Virus record (IMG/VR): IMGVR_UViG_3300034072_000926
Span: 105,621-169,620 of that record
Strand: one strand, 5' to 3'
Length of the DNA stretch: 64,000 nucleotides
Source of the DNA: a virus
The stretch's first letter is position 1. Each line of letters opens with the position of its first letter. A model generated the notes under the pieces. That model saw only the letters and a program-made list of their open reading frames with translations, did no database searches and had not been told where the DNA came from. Shown here piece after piece: positions 7,212-16,400 of the stretch. The position numbers and the translations under genes are program-made.

Positions 7212-8732
7212 TCACGTAAGTTGTTGAAATAATTCTTGTTCAAAGGTGGACTTGATGACCGTCAAGACTAACCTGGTTCCAGAAGCAGTTGCAGCCTCAG
7301 ATATTGCCTGATATTCTTCTTTGTCGAATGGCAATTCAGGCATGAACAGATATGCTGCCTTATTGAGCAAATCGGGATAGGTTATGAGATCTTCCATCGT
7401 GACAATGAGGTTGGAAACAGGTTTAACATCATAAACCCTCTTCCAAATCACTCCAGGCATTACAAGACCCGTGAACCCCATAACATCCATTTCAGGTTCA
7501 TCACCGATGGTCCGAATTGCTGTTCCGAACTGAAGGCGCAATGCACGGACGAGATCAGGGTTTTCAGCAAGGAATAAAGAGCGAGTTAGTCTATTCGCGA
7601 TGCTACCATGAACGCCTTTGAGGTGCTGTCCTTTTAGGGTTGCCCACTGTGGCGTTCTAAGGGCCCCTATAAGCCCCGCAGAAGCTCTGTCACCGCCTAT
7701 AGCGCTCTGCACTATCTCAGGTAGCTTTCGTCCCTCTGACTGCTCTAGGTCCCGTTCACGGGTGTGTAAACGGATAAGTCCAGAGCTTTTATTCTGCTTC
7801 GCCAATAATGTAGGTAAACTGGTCTCATAGAAGGTCAGTGGACCGGTAGTCGTTGCATCATTCAACAAGTCACTAGACACGCCAACGATATTGAGAAGCT
7901 TGATATAGTCCAAATTGACATAGCTTCTCTTTGCCAAATATTCTTCGGCAGCTTTCGTCTCAATGCTATTTAGAATAGTTGAGATAGTGGTAGAAGGCCA
8001 GAGCATTTTATTGATGATCTCGGACAGGAATTGACTTGCTTGACTCCCCGGCAAAAGGAGCGAAGACATAATGTCTCGACCAGACGATAGTGGCAGATGG
8101 TTGATGTTCTGAAGGAATAGCGGGCAAGGGACTTCGTTGAATAGAGCAGCAACCTGCGTTGACCACTTATAGGGAAGCGCCCCCGGTCCTTCTAGCTCTT
8201 CCACAAATGTCCTATCGACGGTGACATTGGCAAAGAAGTCGTTCCAGATCAATCCACTGTAATTGGTAATGAAGACATCGGCCGTGAAATCAGCATCTTC
8301 AGTGAACTGAATGCCATCTGGATACTTGACCGCCGACGAATGATAGCGAGGATTGCCGAAGATAGAAATCTTCGCATCCGGCATCACTGCGCGAAAGAGA
8401 TCAACCCAATCCGTATAGCTCTTAGTCTGAGCCAGTACCAAGACTTTCGAAGATGGCTTCAGCCATAGATCTGCCATCGCGACATGTCGGGCTTCTTCAG
8501 ATTTGGAACAGAGAACCATTGCCCTACCGTTCCAATCACGAATATGCTGGATTGTCGAAACTGCATTGTTGGGAAGATCGAATGGGAAGTCAAAGAGATC
8601 TTCCTTTGAAACGATATCCTGCATGGCTAGGTCGACTAGCTTCTCATCAAAACTGATCTTGTTCAGAGTCGAGTAATTGATCAAGCGACGAGCCATACCA
8701 GGCGTCGCATTCAGAGTTTTTACGTCAAACAT
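7212..8732 (-). CDS. Degenerate SNF2-like helicase domain protein
   Basis: 506 residues. The layout around residues 60-170 follows a SNF2 core: WNGRAMVLCSKSEEARH where active enzymes have the Walker A 'DDMGLGKT', then SSKVLVLAQTKSYTDWVDLF, then FITNYSGLIW (motif Ic-like 'I-x-N-Y'). The expected DEAH box is replaced by FVEELEGPG. Both ATP-binding motifs therefore look lost. The start overlaps the stop of 8732-9394 (same base), which itself resembles the DNA-binding HARP region of SMARCAL1-type enzymes, so the two may act as one complex. Upstream of uvsW. The family call is by layout only. Confidence 0.45.
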   Translation of the reverse strand: MFDVKTLNATPGMARRLINYSTLNKISFDEKLVDLAMQDIVSKEDLFDFPFDLPNNAVSTIQHIRDWNGRAMVLCSKSEEARHVAMADLWLKPSSKVLVLAQTKSYTDWVDLFRAVMPDAKISIFGNPRYHSSAVKYPDGIQFTEDADFTADVFITNYSGLIWNDFFANVTVDRTFVEELEGPGALPYKWSTQVAALFNEVPCPLFLQNINHLPLSSGRDIMSSLLLPGSQASQFLSEIINKMLWPSTTISTILNSIETKAAEEYLAKRSYVNLDYIKLLNIVGVSSDLLNDATTTGPLTFYETSLPTLLAKQNKSSGLIRLHTRERDLEQSEGRKLPEIVQSAIGGDRASAGLIGALRTPQWATLKGQHLKGVHGSIANRLTRSLFLAENPDLVRALRLQFGTAIRTIGDEPEMDVMGFTGLVMPGVIWKRVYDVKPVSNLIVTMEDLITYPDLLNKAAYLFMPELPFDKEEYQAISEAATASGTRLVLTVIKSTFEQELFQQLT

Positions 8733-9394
8733 CAGCTATCCAAAACCTTTATGCAATTGAGCCAATTGTCCAACATATCATCGTCCTTTACCGTGACCTT
8801 GATCTTATCATCGACCACAGTTGCTTCACTGTCCTGCCCTTCGGCATTGGACACTTCCATGAAATACTGAGTGACCGTATCATCAAATGCAAACTTGTGT
8901 CGCTTGATAAGATTCATCACAGTCTTCCAGTTGCCCGAATTGACATCAACAATCCATAGCTTGTGGTCACGATCAAACATAGGATAGCGTTCGACGAAAT
9001 GATTAGTCGAACCACACTTCTTCAGATCGCTTACGATGTTCTGACTGTATTTGCAGCGAAAGACCAGCTTGTTATTCCCGGCCCATCGAACCTCTCTCGC
9101 GAGGGGTTCGGATTGGTAAGGAGGCCTACGATATTTCGGAGCAGCAATGAGGATATCAATATCATTCTCGACCAAACCAACTGCAATGAGGTGTGGCTTA
9201 TAGCGAGCGATCAGACGCATCACTACATCACCTTGAGACGTCGAGATCGCGCTGTTGTCGAAGACTCGGCGAACAACATCATTGATGAATTGGAGGTCCC
9301 AAGTGTCCTTGATCTGATATGTGATCGTGCCTATTGTTCGCGGCTTATCACAAATCTTTTTTAACTTCTCAAGACCGTCCTCGACTGTAAGCAT
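8732..9394 (-). CDS. HARP-like DNA-binding protein, partner of the SNF2-like protein
   Basis: 220 residues. The middle (EVRWAGNNKLVFRCKYSQNIV, KLWIVDVNSGNWKTVMNLIKRHKFAF) follows the HARP/annealing-helicase N-terminal pattern 'W-x-x-hFRF... +xW-hh..N...h..h...H'. Its stop shares a base with the start of the SNF2-like gene. A split SMARCAL1-like protein is one reading; an independent replication accessory is another. Confidence 0.45.
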   Translation of the reverse strand: MLTVEDGLEKLKKICDKPRTIGTITYQIKDTWDLQFINDVVRRVFDNSAISTSQGDVVMRLIARYKPHLIAVGLVENDIDILIAAPKYRRPPYQSEPLAREVRWAGNNKLVFRCKYSQNIVSDLKKCGSTNHFVERYPMFDRDHKLWIVDVNSGNWKTVMNLIKRHKFAFDDTVTQYFMEVSNAEGQDSEATVVDDKIKVTVKDDDMLDNWLNCIKVLDS

Positions 9395-9758
9395 TGTCCG
9401 CCTTTACCAAATCCGTAACCGATATACGGACTAGCATAGCATCATCGGCAGATGCAAAATTCATATAGAGTCGATTTCGATAATCTGTTGGACTGAATGA
9501 CTCTTCCTCTGGTTCTCCGAGCGCATCCTCACCTAGAAACCATACCCAGTGTTCCTTAACGAGCGGACCGATCAAAGACAACTTACGATGCAGGATTTTC
9601 CTGAAGGTCCCAGTGTCAAACATTAACACTGAGCCAAGATCTGTCTTGTAGGTATATGGGAATGAGAAATGTGAGAGCGACCGAACCCGTTGTGCAGAGT
9701 AAGGCATATTCGAGCAGATTTCGCTCGTTAATCCAGTCGGTCCAGAACAGTAATCCAT
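9369..9758 (-). CDS. Unknown protein, probably leaderless early gene
   Basis: 129 residues from ATG 9758. There is no good ribosome-binding site. An early promoter ends six bases upstream, so the mRNA probably starts at the ATG. The C-terminus has ADDAMLVRISVTDLV, distantly like the FKLTW family. It overlaps the HARP-like gene by 26 bases. Function not recognised. Confidence 0.5.
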   Translation of the reverse strand: MDYCSGPTGLTSEICSNMPYSAQRVRSLSHFSFPYTYKTDLGSVLMFDTGTFRKILHRKLSLIGPLVKEHWVWFLGEDALGEPEEESFSPTDYRNRLYMNFASADDAMLVRISVTDLVKADNAYSRGRS

Positions 9759-9764
9759 CCCAAT

Positions 9765-9792
9765 AGGATATAGGGAAAGGAAGAAATGTCAA
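9765..9792 (-). promoter_or_regulatory. Early sigma70-type promoter, TTGACA-16-TATCCT
   Basis: -35 at 9787-9792, -10 at 9765-9770. The -10 ends six bases before ATG 9758. The U-rich tail of the UvsY terminator runs into the -35. Confidence 0.6.
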
Positions 9793-9797
9793 GAGAA

Positions 9798-9825
9798 AAC
9801 CGAGAGGATCGAAACCCTCTCGGTT
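9798..9825 (-). terminator. Terminator after uvsY
   Basis: 10-bp stem AACCGAGAGG/CCTCTCGGTT; on the minus strand it is followed by TTTCTCTT. Good Rho-independent form. Confidence 0.7.
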
Positions 9826-9833
9826 AAGCGAAG

Positions 9834-10322
9834 TTAACGACTGTTGTGGTTGTTGCCAACCTCGTAATCTTCAAAGCCAGCAGCCTTAAGGCGAGTTAGG
9901 TTGCTGATCTGCCAGTTCTTAGCATCCAGCCCCTTCATAATCGCTAGATACTGGTTGCGAACCAGTGCAATCTGATTGACTAGGAGAGCAATCTCAATGA
10001 CCTTGTCATCGGCGTCGGCATACTTCTCAGCATCTCGGCTGCTCAGTGACCTCGCATAATGCTCCAAATACTTCTTGAACGCTGCGCCCTTGACCTGATT
10101 CATACGAATCTCAAGATAGCGTAGGATGGCTTCAACTTCTTGAAGTTGACCAAAGCGTTCAGCTGTGATACCAGGGAGCCGGCTGCTGGCCTTCTCGATG
10201 CTACCCTTCAATTGGGTCTCATACTTTGCTGCCTCTAGTTCTCCCTCATAGTAGATGATTGCATCAATCAACGGTGAGAAATCATTAGGATCGGCAGTTA
10301 CCTTGCTATACCACTTGCTCAT
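9834..10322 (-). CDS. uvsY: UvsY-like recombination mediator
   Basis: 162 residues (T4 UvsY 137). Helical and charged, with the end NWQISNLTRLKAAGFEDYEV matching the 'NxQIxNxIxWxKF' tail of UvsY in T4-like cyanophages. UvsY loads UvsX onto gp32-covered single-stranded DNA. Genes for UvsX, gp32 and a co-chaperonin lie just upstream in the same direction, supporting the call. A 14-bp hairpin (10336-10373) separates it from the preceding gene, and AAGGAAAAC precedes the ATG. Confidence 0.65.
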   Translation of the reverse strand: MSKWYSKVTADPNDFSPLIDAIIYYEGELEAAKYETQLKGSIEKASSRLPGITAERFGQLQEVEAILRYLEIRMNQVKGAAFKKYLEHYARSLSSRDAEKYADADDKVIEIALLVNQIALVRNQYLAIMKGLDAKNWQISNLTRLKAAGFEDYEVGNNHNSR

Positions 10323-10335
10323 TTGTTTTCCTTAT

Positions 10336-10373
10336 AATGGCTTCACCTAATATAAAGAATAGGTGAAGCCATT
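10336..10373 (-). terminator. 14-bp hairpin between the 78-aa gene and uvsY
   Basis: Perfect arms AATGGCTTCACCTA/TAGGTGAAGCCATT. No U-tract on either strand. It lies immediately before the uvsY ribosome-binding site, so it may be a processing or stability element. Confidence 0.5.
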
Positions 10374-10379
10374 TCAATA

Positions 10380-10616
10380 TCAATCCTGATCGCCATATGG
10401 ATCGTAGTCATCATCGTTGGACTCTTCATCCAACATCATCGTCAAAGCTTCATCGAGGTAATCACATTCGCCCTCAAGGTCTGCCTTTTCAATGTCGATG
10501 CCATATTCTTCAAATAGCCTCAGGATCTGTAGGGCTGCATCCTGGCGCTTACCAGTTGCAATCAAGTCCCTTATATAATCCCAAAGCTCAACAATCAGTT
10601 TACTTTCGCTATTCAT
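10380..10616 (-). CDS. Small acidic protein conserved next to uvsX
   Basis: 78 residues. Helical N-terminal part (LWDYIRDLIATGKRQDAALQIL) followed by an acidic segment (DLEGECDYLDEAL) and a very acidic tail. I recall similar proteins beside uvsX in T4-like phages; function unknown. Its start is two bases downstream of the uvsX stop. Confidence 0.6.
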   Translation of the reverse strand: MNSESKLIVELWDYIRDLIATGKRQDAALQILRLFEEYGIDIEKADLEGECDYLDEALTMMLDEESNDDDYDPYGDQD

Positions 10617-10618
10617 TC

Positions 10619-11722
10619 TTAATCTTCGCTCTCGGCGTCCTCTGCGGCCAGTCGGGCAAGCTCTTCCGCCTTGGCGGCCGCTTCTGCTGCTTCGCGACGC
10701 TCGAAGTGAGTTGGGAACTCGAGCATCACCATATCTAGCAGATCATTGGAGATTTGCTTGCGGAAATACTTATGCTCAGTGCCGTCTAGAGCGGTGTACT
10801 TCAGCTTGTTACCGTCCTTGACGAACAAGGCCTTGGCTTCAAACATTTCGAGAAGTCCACTGTAGGGATTCATACCAGAGTCCCAAGGAATCTTGACCTC
10901 AACCGATTCAAACGGCTTGTTGTAGCGAGTCTTCATGACCTTGATCGCGCTACGGATACCGCGAACTTCGCTGACCTTGTTACCGTCTTCGTCTTCCTTT
11001 AACTTCAGCTTACGCATCGCGCAAACAATCGAGGAAGCGTAGATGAAGCCCTGGCCACCAGTGATCTTGTCATCTGGATTGAACATGTCCTGGCTCGCAT
11101 AGGAGTGGTTAGTTGCCACGAGACCAATGTCCCATTCACCGAACATATTGACGCAGTTACGAACCAGTGCGTTAAGAGCCTTAGGCTTACGACCCATGTC
11201 ACCCTTCAGGTCACCAGCTTCGAACTGATTAACGTCAGTCGGAGTCAGGAGCATACCCAGGGAGTCAACGATGAAGAGAACCTTCGGACGGTCTTCACGA
11301 GGAACACTCGAGTAGGTCGACTTGAAATTCTTCATGAAATCGCTGATGATCTTTGCAACGTCGTCAATCATTGCGGCGTTGATTTTCAGCAGCTTATCTT
11401 CGCTAACGTCCACGTCTAGCGCGGTTAGCCAGTCCGAGTCAAGTGCGTTCTCAGAGTCGATGAGAACTACGAAGTAGCCTGCATCCTGAGCGTTCTTGAC
11501 CAAGTTACCAGAAGCGATGTAGGACTTACCCGAACCCGATTCGCCGGCGAACATTGTCACCTTGCCAAGTGGAATGCCCTTAGTGAAGTCGCCACTGATT
11601 GCATAGTTGAGGGCATAATTGCCCGTAGAGACCCAATACTTTGGGTCATTAAAGCCGACGGAAATTCCGTCGAGGCCCTTAGTGATGTCTTTCCTAAACT
11701 TGGATAGATCAACTGGCTTCAT
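10619..11722 (-). CDS. uvsX: UvsX RecA-like recombinase
   Basis: 367 residues from ATG 11722 (T4 UvsX 391). Walker A GESGSGKS at 60-67, Walker B VLFIVDSLGML, then the DNA-binding loop region (KGDMGRKPKALN) and NHSYASQDMF. The C-terminus is Ala/Glu-rich and acidic, as in UvsX where the tail contacts gp32. It catalyses strand invasion for recombination-dependent replication, with UvsY and gp32. The ribosome-binding site is weak (AGAGAA). An in-frame TTG-type extension to 11761 is possible but less likely. Confidence 0.92.
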   Translation of the reverse strand: MKPVDLSKFRKDITKGLDGISVGFNDPKYWVSTGNYALNYAISGDFTKGIPLGKVTMFAGESGSGKSYIASGNLVKNAQDAGYFVVLIDSENALDSDWLTALDVDVSEDKLLKINAAMIDDVAKIISDFMKNFKSTYSSVPREDRPKVLFIVDSLGMLLTPTDVNQFEAGDLKGDMGRKPKALNALVRNCVNMFGEWDIGLVATNHSYASQDMFNPDDKITGGQGFIYASSIVCAMRKLKLKEDEDGNKVSEVRGIRSAIKVMKTRYNKPFESVEVKIPWDSGMNPYSGLLEMFEAKALFVKDGNKLKYTALDGTEHKYFRKQISNDLLDMVMLEFPTHFERREAAEAAAKAEELARLAAEDAESED

Positions 11723-11845
11723 AGCTTTTGTTCTCTTTCTTGTCTGGAGCCAAAGTGTCATTGCCGTCTATTTCACCGGCATCCTCCGAACCACGCGGCA
11801 TGACACGCCCGCTTCAATGTGGTCACCAGGACGATCTAGTTGCTT

Positions 11846-12133
11846 TTAGGCAGCAACCACGCCTAGAATCTGAGATTCTTCCATGATCATCAGCTTTTCG
11901 CCTTCGACCTGGATTTCGCTTCCGGACCATTTGCCGTAAACGACTTTGTCGCCAACCTGAACTGTATTGGCAATGAAGGTGCCGTTCTCGTAACGACCGG
12001 GACCGGTTGCTACAACGATGCCTTCCATAGGCTTTTCCTGTGCCACGCTAGGGATCAGGATACCACCCGCAGTTTCAGTCATCGCATCTACTGGACGCAC
12101 CAGGACACGGTCAGCCAAAGGCTTAAATGACAT
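11846..12133 (-). CDS. GroES-family co-chaperonin (gp31 equivalent)
   Basis: 95 residues, the length of bacterial GroES. The start FKPLADRVLVRPVD, the Gly-rich mobile loop around residues 17-35 (TETAGGILIPSVAQEKP), and GKWSGSEIQVEGEKLMIMEESQILGVV are textbook GroES. T4 uses the unrelated-looking gp31 to fold gp23 in GroEL; here an ordinary GroES does that job by inference. ATG 12133 has AAGGAA upstream. It lies between gp32 and uvsX. Closeness to cellular GroES suggests acquisition from a host. Confidence 0.92.
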   Translation of the reverse strand: MSFKPLADRVLVRPVDAMTETAGGILIPSVAQEKPMEGIVVATGPGRYENGTFIANTVQVGDKVVYGKWSGSEIQVEGEKLMIMEESQILGVVAA

Positions 12134-12157
12134 CTTCAATTCCTTTAGGAAAGAGTA

Positions 12158-12185
12158 GGGGAGGGCTAAGGAGCCAACCCTCCCC
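12158..12185 (-). terminator. Hairpin after gene 32
   Basis: 8-bp GC stem GGGGAGGG/CCCTCCCC with an inner GGCT/AGCC pairing, minus-strand tail TACTCTTTCC. Confidence 0.55.
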
Positions 12186-12193
12186 CGAGAGGT

Positions 12194-13207
12194 TTACTGA
12201 CCTAGACCAGCCTGCTTTTCCTTGATGCGACGGAGGATTTCCGAAGCGTCAGGGGTGCCAGCCGGGCGGGCAGCAGGAGCAGCTTCTTCAGCCGCAGGAG
12301 CCGGAGCCTGTGCGCGCTGTAGAGCAGCAAAAGGATCAGCCGCCGGAGCAGCAGGTGCAGCAGGAGCCTGAGCTACTGGAGCCTGAGCCTGAGGAGCAGC
12401 AGGTGCGCTGTTCCAGTTACCACCGCCCGATGGCTTGTAGAAGTTAGCCCAACGTGCTGGATCATAGGCTTCATCGTTAACCGAAGCGTGGAACATTTCC
12501 TTGATTGCTTCAAGCTGTTCAGCCGTTGGCTTAGCAGGCAGGAAGTCCTTCAGGTTGTTCAGACCGTGCGTGTCAATCGCAGCAGCTTCTTCACCGTTCA
12601 GCGAACGAGTCTTGAACGACCAGTTCGAGGTCGAGTAGTTTGCGAAACCACCCTTGCTGGTCTTTACCAGCTTGAAATCGCGACCCGAAACGTAGTCGGT
12701 TGGCAGGTCTTCCATTTCAGGATTCATCAGCGAGCTCTTGATGATTTCGAAGATGCTGGTGTTGATCATGAAACGACGGATTGGGTTCTCAGGAGTTTCC
12801 TTCTCCTCGAAGCCGCTCTGAACCACAAAGCCCTGGAAGAGGTAGGACTTCTTCTTCCAATACTTACGAGCCAGGTTCTGCAGGCTCTCGTCCTTCCACC
12901 AAGGGCGGGTCTCTGCCAAGATGGGGCAGGTCTCGCCATACATTTCCATGCAAGGAACCTGAACCATAACTTCGCGGTCATGCTCGCCCTTCACGCCCTG
13001 GAAAGGCAGCTTGATGACCAGTCGTTCGGCCCAGAAAAATGTGTTGTTTGGATCGCCGTCTGGGAGGAAGCGGATCATGGACTGACCGCCTTCGGGTAGG
13101 TTCCAGAACGGATACATGGAGTTGTCACCGCCGGTGCGGTTGCCGTTACCTTCGGCCTTGGTCTGCTGAGCGAGAAGCTTTGCGCGGATTTCGTCTAGCG
13201 TTGCCAT
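12194..13207 (-). CDS. 32: Single-stranded DNA-binding protein gp32
   Basis: 337 residues (T4 gp32 301). The N-terminal basic stretch gives cooperativity, then the OB core: MYPFWNLPEGGQSMIRFLPDGDP, FFWAERLVIKLPF, with candidate zinc ligands H76, C86 and C94, and TNYSTSNWSFK-like aromatic residues. Residues ~265-315 are an Ala/Pro/Gln linker, and the end (EILRRIKEKQAG) lacks the acidic tail of T4. It coats DNA during replication and recombination. The only perfect TATAAATA late element of the window lies 93-100 bases upstream, and the leader can fold into a hairpin, recalling translational autoregulation in T4. Confidence 0.9.
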   Translation of the reverse strand: MATLDEIRAKLLAQQTKAEGNGNRTGGDNSMYPFWNLPEGGQSMIRFLPDGDPNNTFFWAERLVIKLPFQGVKGEHDREVMVQVPCMEMYGETCPILAETRPWWKDESLQNLARKYWKKKSYLFQGFVVQSGFEEKETPENPIRRFMINTSIFEIIKSSLMNPEMEDLPTDYVSGRDFKLVKTSKGGFANYSTSNWSFKTRSLNGEEAAAIDTHGLNNLKDFLPAKPTAEQLEAIKEMFHASVNDEAYDPARWANFYKPSGGGNWNSAPAAPQAQAPVAQAPAAPAAPAADPFAALQRAQAPAPAAEEAAPAARPAGTPDASEILRRIKEKQAGLGQ

Positions 13208-13269
13208 AGTGGGTGGTCCCTTCTTATCTTTATTGGGCTATCTTTTGAGCCATTTTATTGTTATAAACG

Positions 13270-13293
13270 GAGCAACCATTCCCGATTGTTCCG
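13270..13293 (-). promoter_or_regulatory. Hairpin in the gene 32 leader
   Basis: Minus-strand GGAACAATC and GGUUGCUCC pair over nine positions with one A-C mismatch, loop GGGAAU. T4 gp32 represses its own translation through a leader pseudoknot; whether this stem does the same is inference. Confidence 0.35.
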
Positions 13294-13299
13294 ATATAC

Positions 13300-13307
13300 T
13301 ATTTATA
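13300..13307 (-). promoter_or_regulatory. Late promoter, TATAAATA (perfect T4 consensus)
   Basis: Exact T4 late consensus on the minus strand upstream of gene 32. Confidence 0.75.
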
Positions 13308-13430
13308 CAATCTGGTGTCCAGATTTGCAAAATATTTCTGGTGTAACCTAACTTTTTCTAGCATTTCTGCCGGTTTAGCCTTGCTACTCCTCTTTTATAC
13401 GAAAATAGGTGAGTGTTGTCTATATAGAAA

Positions 13431-13464
13431 GATAGCGTGGTTCAGTCTCCCAAACCACGCTATC
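13431..13464 (-). terminator. Terminator after the 1086-aa gene
   Basis: 12-bp stem GATAGCGTGGTT/AACCACGCTATC; minus-strand tail TTTCTATATAG. Confidence 0.65.
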
Positions 13465-13476
13465 TAGAGTGCTTTC

Positions 13477-16400
13477 TTACTTACGGAAGTTTGCGTTCTT
13501 GAGAACCCTTTCAAGCTCTTCACGGAACATTGCGTCGCCTTCGTCAACCTTCACATCGTCAACGAAATCTTCGCTCTTGTCGCCGCCGAGAACTTCTTCA
13601 GTTTCGTGGAACCTATCGCGATAACGCTCATATTCATAATCACCACGATCAGCATCACGGGCTGCTAATTCTTGGTAGATTTCGTCAACTAGGTTTGCCT
13701 GAGTCGATGCACTCACCTGGTCAATGATGTCTTCACCGTTGTCTTTACGAACAATACTGTAGATCGAAATACCTCCGCCGTAGTTCACATCAGGTTCGGC
13801 TGGCTCATTTTCGAACTCAACAGTGACCTCAATGTCATCTTCTAGATCAGTGCTGATGAAAGTGTCAATGCTGTTATTCGACACCGCTTCATTGATTCCT
13901 TCGGCCATTTCAAGTGGATCTTCGCCACCGATGCAACGTCCGTTCTCATAGGAAACAATCGTCTTGTCATCCATCCAGTCAGAGATACGATAGTTACCAT
14001 TGCCAAGATCATCAACGTGCTGAACAAAGCCACCCTTACTCTCTTCACGTGCCTGACGAGCAAGCCTCATCAGCGCCATACGTGGTGGAGGAGAAACTTC
14101 GTCAATTTCTTCACCGTGGATCTGAACAACAGGTAGTTCCAAGATAGCATCCTTGAGGAATACGCTCAGAACAGCAGCCAGCTGATTCTTGAAGTTGTAT
14201 TCTTCCTCATCAACATCGTCCTGACCGACTCCTGGATCAACACCGAAGGATTCGGGGTCAGCTAGAACCTTAGACGCAAATTCACGAAGCTGAGCAAGGA
14301 CTTCATCAATCTTGTTGTCTTCGACGTGGGCAACTTCTAGAACGCTCTGAAGAGTCTCATCCATATCAAATGGCCTGCGGTATGCACCGGCCTTCGTTAG
14401 AACACCCTTGTTCATCGTTACAGTCTTGTTCTCTGGAAGACGTGCATGGGCATTATCAAATGCCACCTTTGCGTTCTTGTCATCAAGAGCAACAACCTTA
14501 CCCGAACCGTAAGCCTTGTGAGTGACACGATCACCGACAGAGAGCTCCGAGTTAAAATCTGGATTGGTTGGCGCTGCCTTGTCCATAACTGGCATTCCGT
14601 TCGAGAAGTTAGGTGCTTCTAGGACGGATTCTGGATCAAAGCCTTCGAACCATGCCGATAGCTCTTCCTCTTCCTTAACGCCACCTAGTGCGCCAATCTT
14701 GTCCATGTCGTCAACGTGCATTTCCTTGACTCCGCCGTTCATGAATTCGATGGTTGCGATGTCGCCGTCCATGCCAACAACCTTGCCCGAGCCTAGATCG
14801 GTCGAAACGTGGTTGCCAATCTCAATACCATGACCCATCGGCATCTGATCCTCGGATGCAAACTCATACATGGATTCAGAAATGTTCCAGCCGTGCTGTT
14901 CTAGCAATGGCTTAACGTGCTTCTCGAAGAGATCCTTTGCCTCAGTGACAATGAAGCCTTCAGTGCCCTGATATCCCACAATATCATCGTCTTCGAAAGC
15001 CTTCACAATCTGATGGATGATACCCTTGATGAAGTAGCTTGCTGGCATTGGCTCAACCTTGTCCTCAGGACCAATCGAACCATCAACAAACTCGCTCATA
15101 CCAGCTTCGTCTAGGAAGGTTTCGCCATCAAAGTTGTCGATGAAGTATTCCAACGAATGCTCAACCTTCGAGTAATTGTCATTGATCGGATCGTTGCTCT
15201 CGTAGAAGGTTTCATCCACATCATCACCGTCATCCATGAACTTGGTCAGAGTCGAAACCAGCTTGGTCTTAACAGTCTGCTCAGCACCATCTAGCTTCTT
15301 ACCTTCTGCCAGCTTATCAATGATATTGCTGACATAATTTAGAGTAGCAATGTTCGAGAGCTTGTTCTGGCTTACAAAGAGATCGAGGTAGAAGCGATCC
15401 TGAACCGTCGAATCATTTGGGCTGAAAGTCGGGAAGTGATCAGGGAGATCTGGGATCTGAACCTGGCCGTTTAGGATTGCACGAAGACCGTCAGCTAGTT
15501 CGCCGATGCTCTTCTTCTGATCGCCATCCATATCACCAGTTTCGCCAGATGCTGCATAACGTGCATTGGTCCACTGAGTTGCATAGTCCAAGAATACGTC
15601 ATTTTCGTTGATCTGATATGCAGATTCAACTAGGTCTAGATAACCCATCGCATCCTCAAAGACAGTGCCTTCCATAAAGGCAATGTTGGAACCAAGCTGG
15701 ATCCAATTAGCAGCATCATAGCCATACTCAGAGGCAAGAGCTTCGACTAGAGCGTCAGCAGCGGCTTCCTCGAGAGTGATAACACCATGAAACATTTCAT
15801 TAATGTTGGTCATCTTTTCACCCATTGTTAGCAGAGCGACTGGCATCAAAGACTCTGCCAGAGCGTGGTTAGAATCAATCATTAGAAGTCCTTGGAGACG
15901 GGAAATTTCCTGACCCAGCGAATCATCCTCAGATAGCGTAACGGTAGTCACCGGAAGACCTGCTTCCACGACCTTTGGATATCCTTTAGGACGAGACATG
16001 GTCACGAATGCCTTACGGATCTCCATAATCCTTCCCTTGATGCTAGGACGTAGTGCTAGGGCACTTTCATCAAGAGCATTCCTCGAATGAAGGATGTAAC
16101 GATTTAGCTTAGATAGCTGTAGGGATTCACATGCGAGCTGAACCATCGAAATACTGGTTTCATCATGTGGCTTACCACCTTGTGCAATATGTTGTGCGAA
16201 TGCACGACCTGCAGAGAGGTGATTTTCAGGAAACTTGAAACGCTCGCCATGTGCCGTCTCAACGAACAAGCTGAGAATGTTACGACCACGGCTTCCAATT
16301 ACACCCTCACGGACAGGAACTGTGTGACGGATGATAAGCTTCGTTGGACCAATCTTCTGGTAGGATGTCTTTGTTGAACCCCACATTGCAGCTTCGGTCA

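Noticed and set aside
11720-11794. 30-codon frame overlapping the start of uvsX on the minus strand
   Set aside because: A stop sits just upstream, there is no ribosome-binding site, and the composition is not convincing.
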